Below are positions 14,384 to 15,120 of a stretch of 15,120 nucleotides of DNA, piece by piece. The position numbers and the translations under genes are program-made. Position 1 is the first letter of the stretch; every line of letters begins with the position of its first letter. The notes under the pieces are model-generated. The model did no database searches. It saw nothing but the letters and a program-made list of their open reading frames with translations, and had not been told where the DNA came from. Source of the DNA: an uncultured Porphyromonadaceae bacterium (GTDB lineage: Bacteria; Bacteroidota; Bacteroidia; Bacteroidales; Muribaculaceae); the NCBI GenBank assembly GCA_900547825.1, contig URII01000054.1, forward strand, positions 1-15,120, written 5' to 3'.

Positions 14384-15120
14384 CAGCTTGTAAGGCGCCA
14401 CCGAAGCCAGAACCTCCTTCAGTTTTGCGGCAGGCACTGCGGCTATCGCCCCATGGTCCTTGACCACTATCTTCCCTACCTCGTCGCGCGAAAGATTTCC
14501 GCGGGCCATCAGAAAGCCGGCTATATCGCCACGTGATATCTTTTCTTTGCGGCCCGCATCGAAATACAATGTAGCCGTGACAGGTCTCCCCGGGCGTTCA
14601 CTCTTAGGCTTAGGCGAATAAGCCCTGTCAAACGACATGAATTCCGGAACATTATCAGCGTCGGAAATTATAGCGTACACCGTTCCGGCGGCTCCGGCAC
14701 GTCCTGTGCGGCCGTTGCGGTGCGTCCATGCCTCTGCCGACGGAGGAATATGATAATGTATGACATTGGCCACACCGGCAATGTCAAGACCGCGTGCCCC
14801 AAGGTCAGTGGCCACAAGCACAGGGGTAGTTCCGTTGTCGAGAAGGTCTACAGCCAGTTCACGCTGCCGCTGGTCAAGACCGCCATGATACAGCCCTGCG
14901 GCGAATCCCTCACGCCTGAGCGCGTTATATACACGCTCGGCGCTTTCGCGGTGGTTCACAAACACTATCGACCGCCCATCGGCGCACAGCAGCAGATCGC
15001 GCAATGTATCAAGCTTGTCCTTGGCCGGGGAGTCCACTCTTACGGTGTCTACCGATGCGGGAGCAACCGAAGACGCACTGCGAAAATCAGCTATGACGGG
15101 TTTGCCCGGCAAAGGCAGAT
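14348..15120 (-). CDS. DbpA-like DEAD-box RNA helicase, C-terminal part
   Basis: About 257 residues of a larger protein are visible; the N-terminal RecA domain with the Q, Walker A and DEAD motifs lies beyond the right edge. The visible part is the second RecA domain, with motif IV SIVFVNHR, then GLYHGGLDQRQRE, motif V ATDLGARGLDIAG and motif VI HRNGRTGRAG. A C-terminal domain of about 75 residues follows, beginning VTATLYFDAGRKEKISRGDI and matching the DbpA RNA-binding fold. In E. coli DbpA that domain binds hairpin 92 of 23S rRNA during large-subunit assembly. The frame continues past the TTG at 15112, so that codon is an internal Leu and not the start. The gene converges on sufS, and its stop codon (14350-14348) lies within the suf terminator stem. 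A general DEAD-box call is certain; the DbpA subtype is likely. Confidence 0.9.
   Translation of the reverse strand, partial: LPLPGKPVIADFRSASSVAPASVDTVRVDSPAKDKLDTLRDLLLCADGRSIVFVNHRESAERVYNALRREGFAAGLYHGGLDQRQRELAVDLLDNGTTPVLVATDLGARGLDIAGVANVIHYHIPPSAEAWTHRNGRTGRAGAAGTVYAIISDADNVPEFMSFDRAYSPKPKSERPGRPVTATLYFDAGRKEKISRGDIAGFLMARGNLSRDEVGKIVVKDHGAIAAVPAAKLKEVLASVAPYKLKNKRVRITPLS

Noticed and set aside
15110..15112. TTG at 15112 as the start of the helicase
   Set aside because: The frame is open to the window edge and the visible protein begins just ahead of the second RecA domain, so the true N-terminus lies outside the window.

Overview
The window reads as a piece of a Bacteroidales chromosome, most likely Muribaculaceae-like (family-level placement is inference). 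The grounds are promoters of the Bacteroides type (TTTG, a 19-21 base spacer, then TAnnTTTG), no conventional Shine-Dalgarno sites, a DUF3822 protein, a class III fructose-bisphosphatase, a sufB-C-D-S cluster and strong use of the Ile codon ATA. The sequence is gene-dense and of ordinary character. I see no phage, insertion sequence, CRISPR array, tRNA, rRNA or defence locus, and no stretch over 300 bases lacks a gene.

Layout. (1) Bases 1-2705, minus strand: fbp (class III fructose-1,6-bisphosphatase), then a DUF3822-family gene that runs off the left edge. A perfect 14-base inverted repeat brackets the DUF3822 start. (2) Bases 2706-2769: two interlocked divergent promoters, one for fbp and one for the rightward pair. 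(3) Bases 2770-5225, plus strand: a small exported beta-barrel protein, then nadE (glutamine-dependent NAD+ synthase), 11 bases apart. (4) Bases 5226-9406: a near-consensus promoter, then hddA-gmhA-hddC-gmhB, which encode the four enzymes from sedoheptulose 7-phosphate to GDP-D-glycero-alpha-D-manno-heptose. A WecG/TagA-family glycosyltransferase and a CvpA-family membrane protein follow. Four successive junctions in this block are ATGA overlaps, which implies translational coupling. (5) Bases 9439-14319: sufB-sufC-sufD-sufS for iron-sulfur cluster assembly. (6) A strong rho-independent terminator ends the suf genes and lies inside the antisense of the last codons of a convergent DbpA-like DEAD-box helicase gene that runs off the right edge.

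How the parts fit: the window combines central metabolism (gluconeogenesis, NAD+, Fe-S clusters) with an envelope-sugar operon. The heptose block makes an activated heptose for surface glycan, and its glycosyltransferase is a plausible but unproven user of it. I found no convincing new multi-gene system. The best leads are small: the start-codon hairpin of the DUF3822 gene, the dyad around the heptose promoter, a GmhB lacking its zinc ligands, and the dual-use suf terminator.
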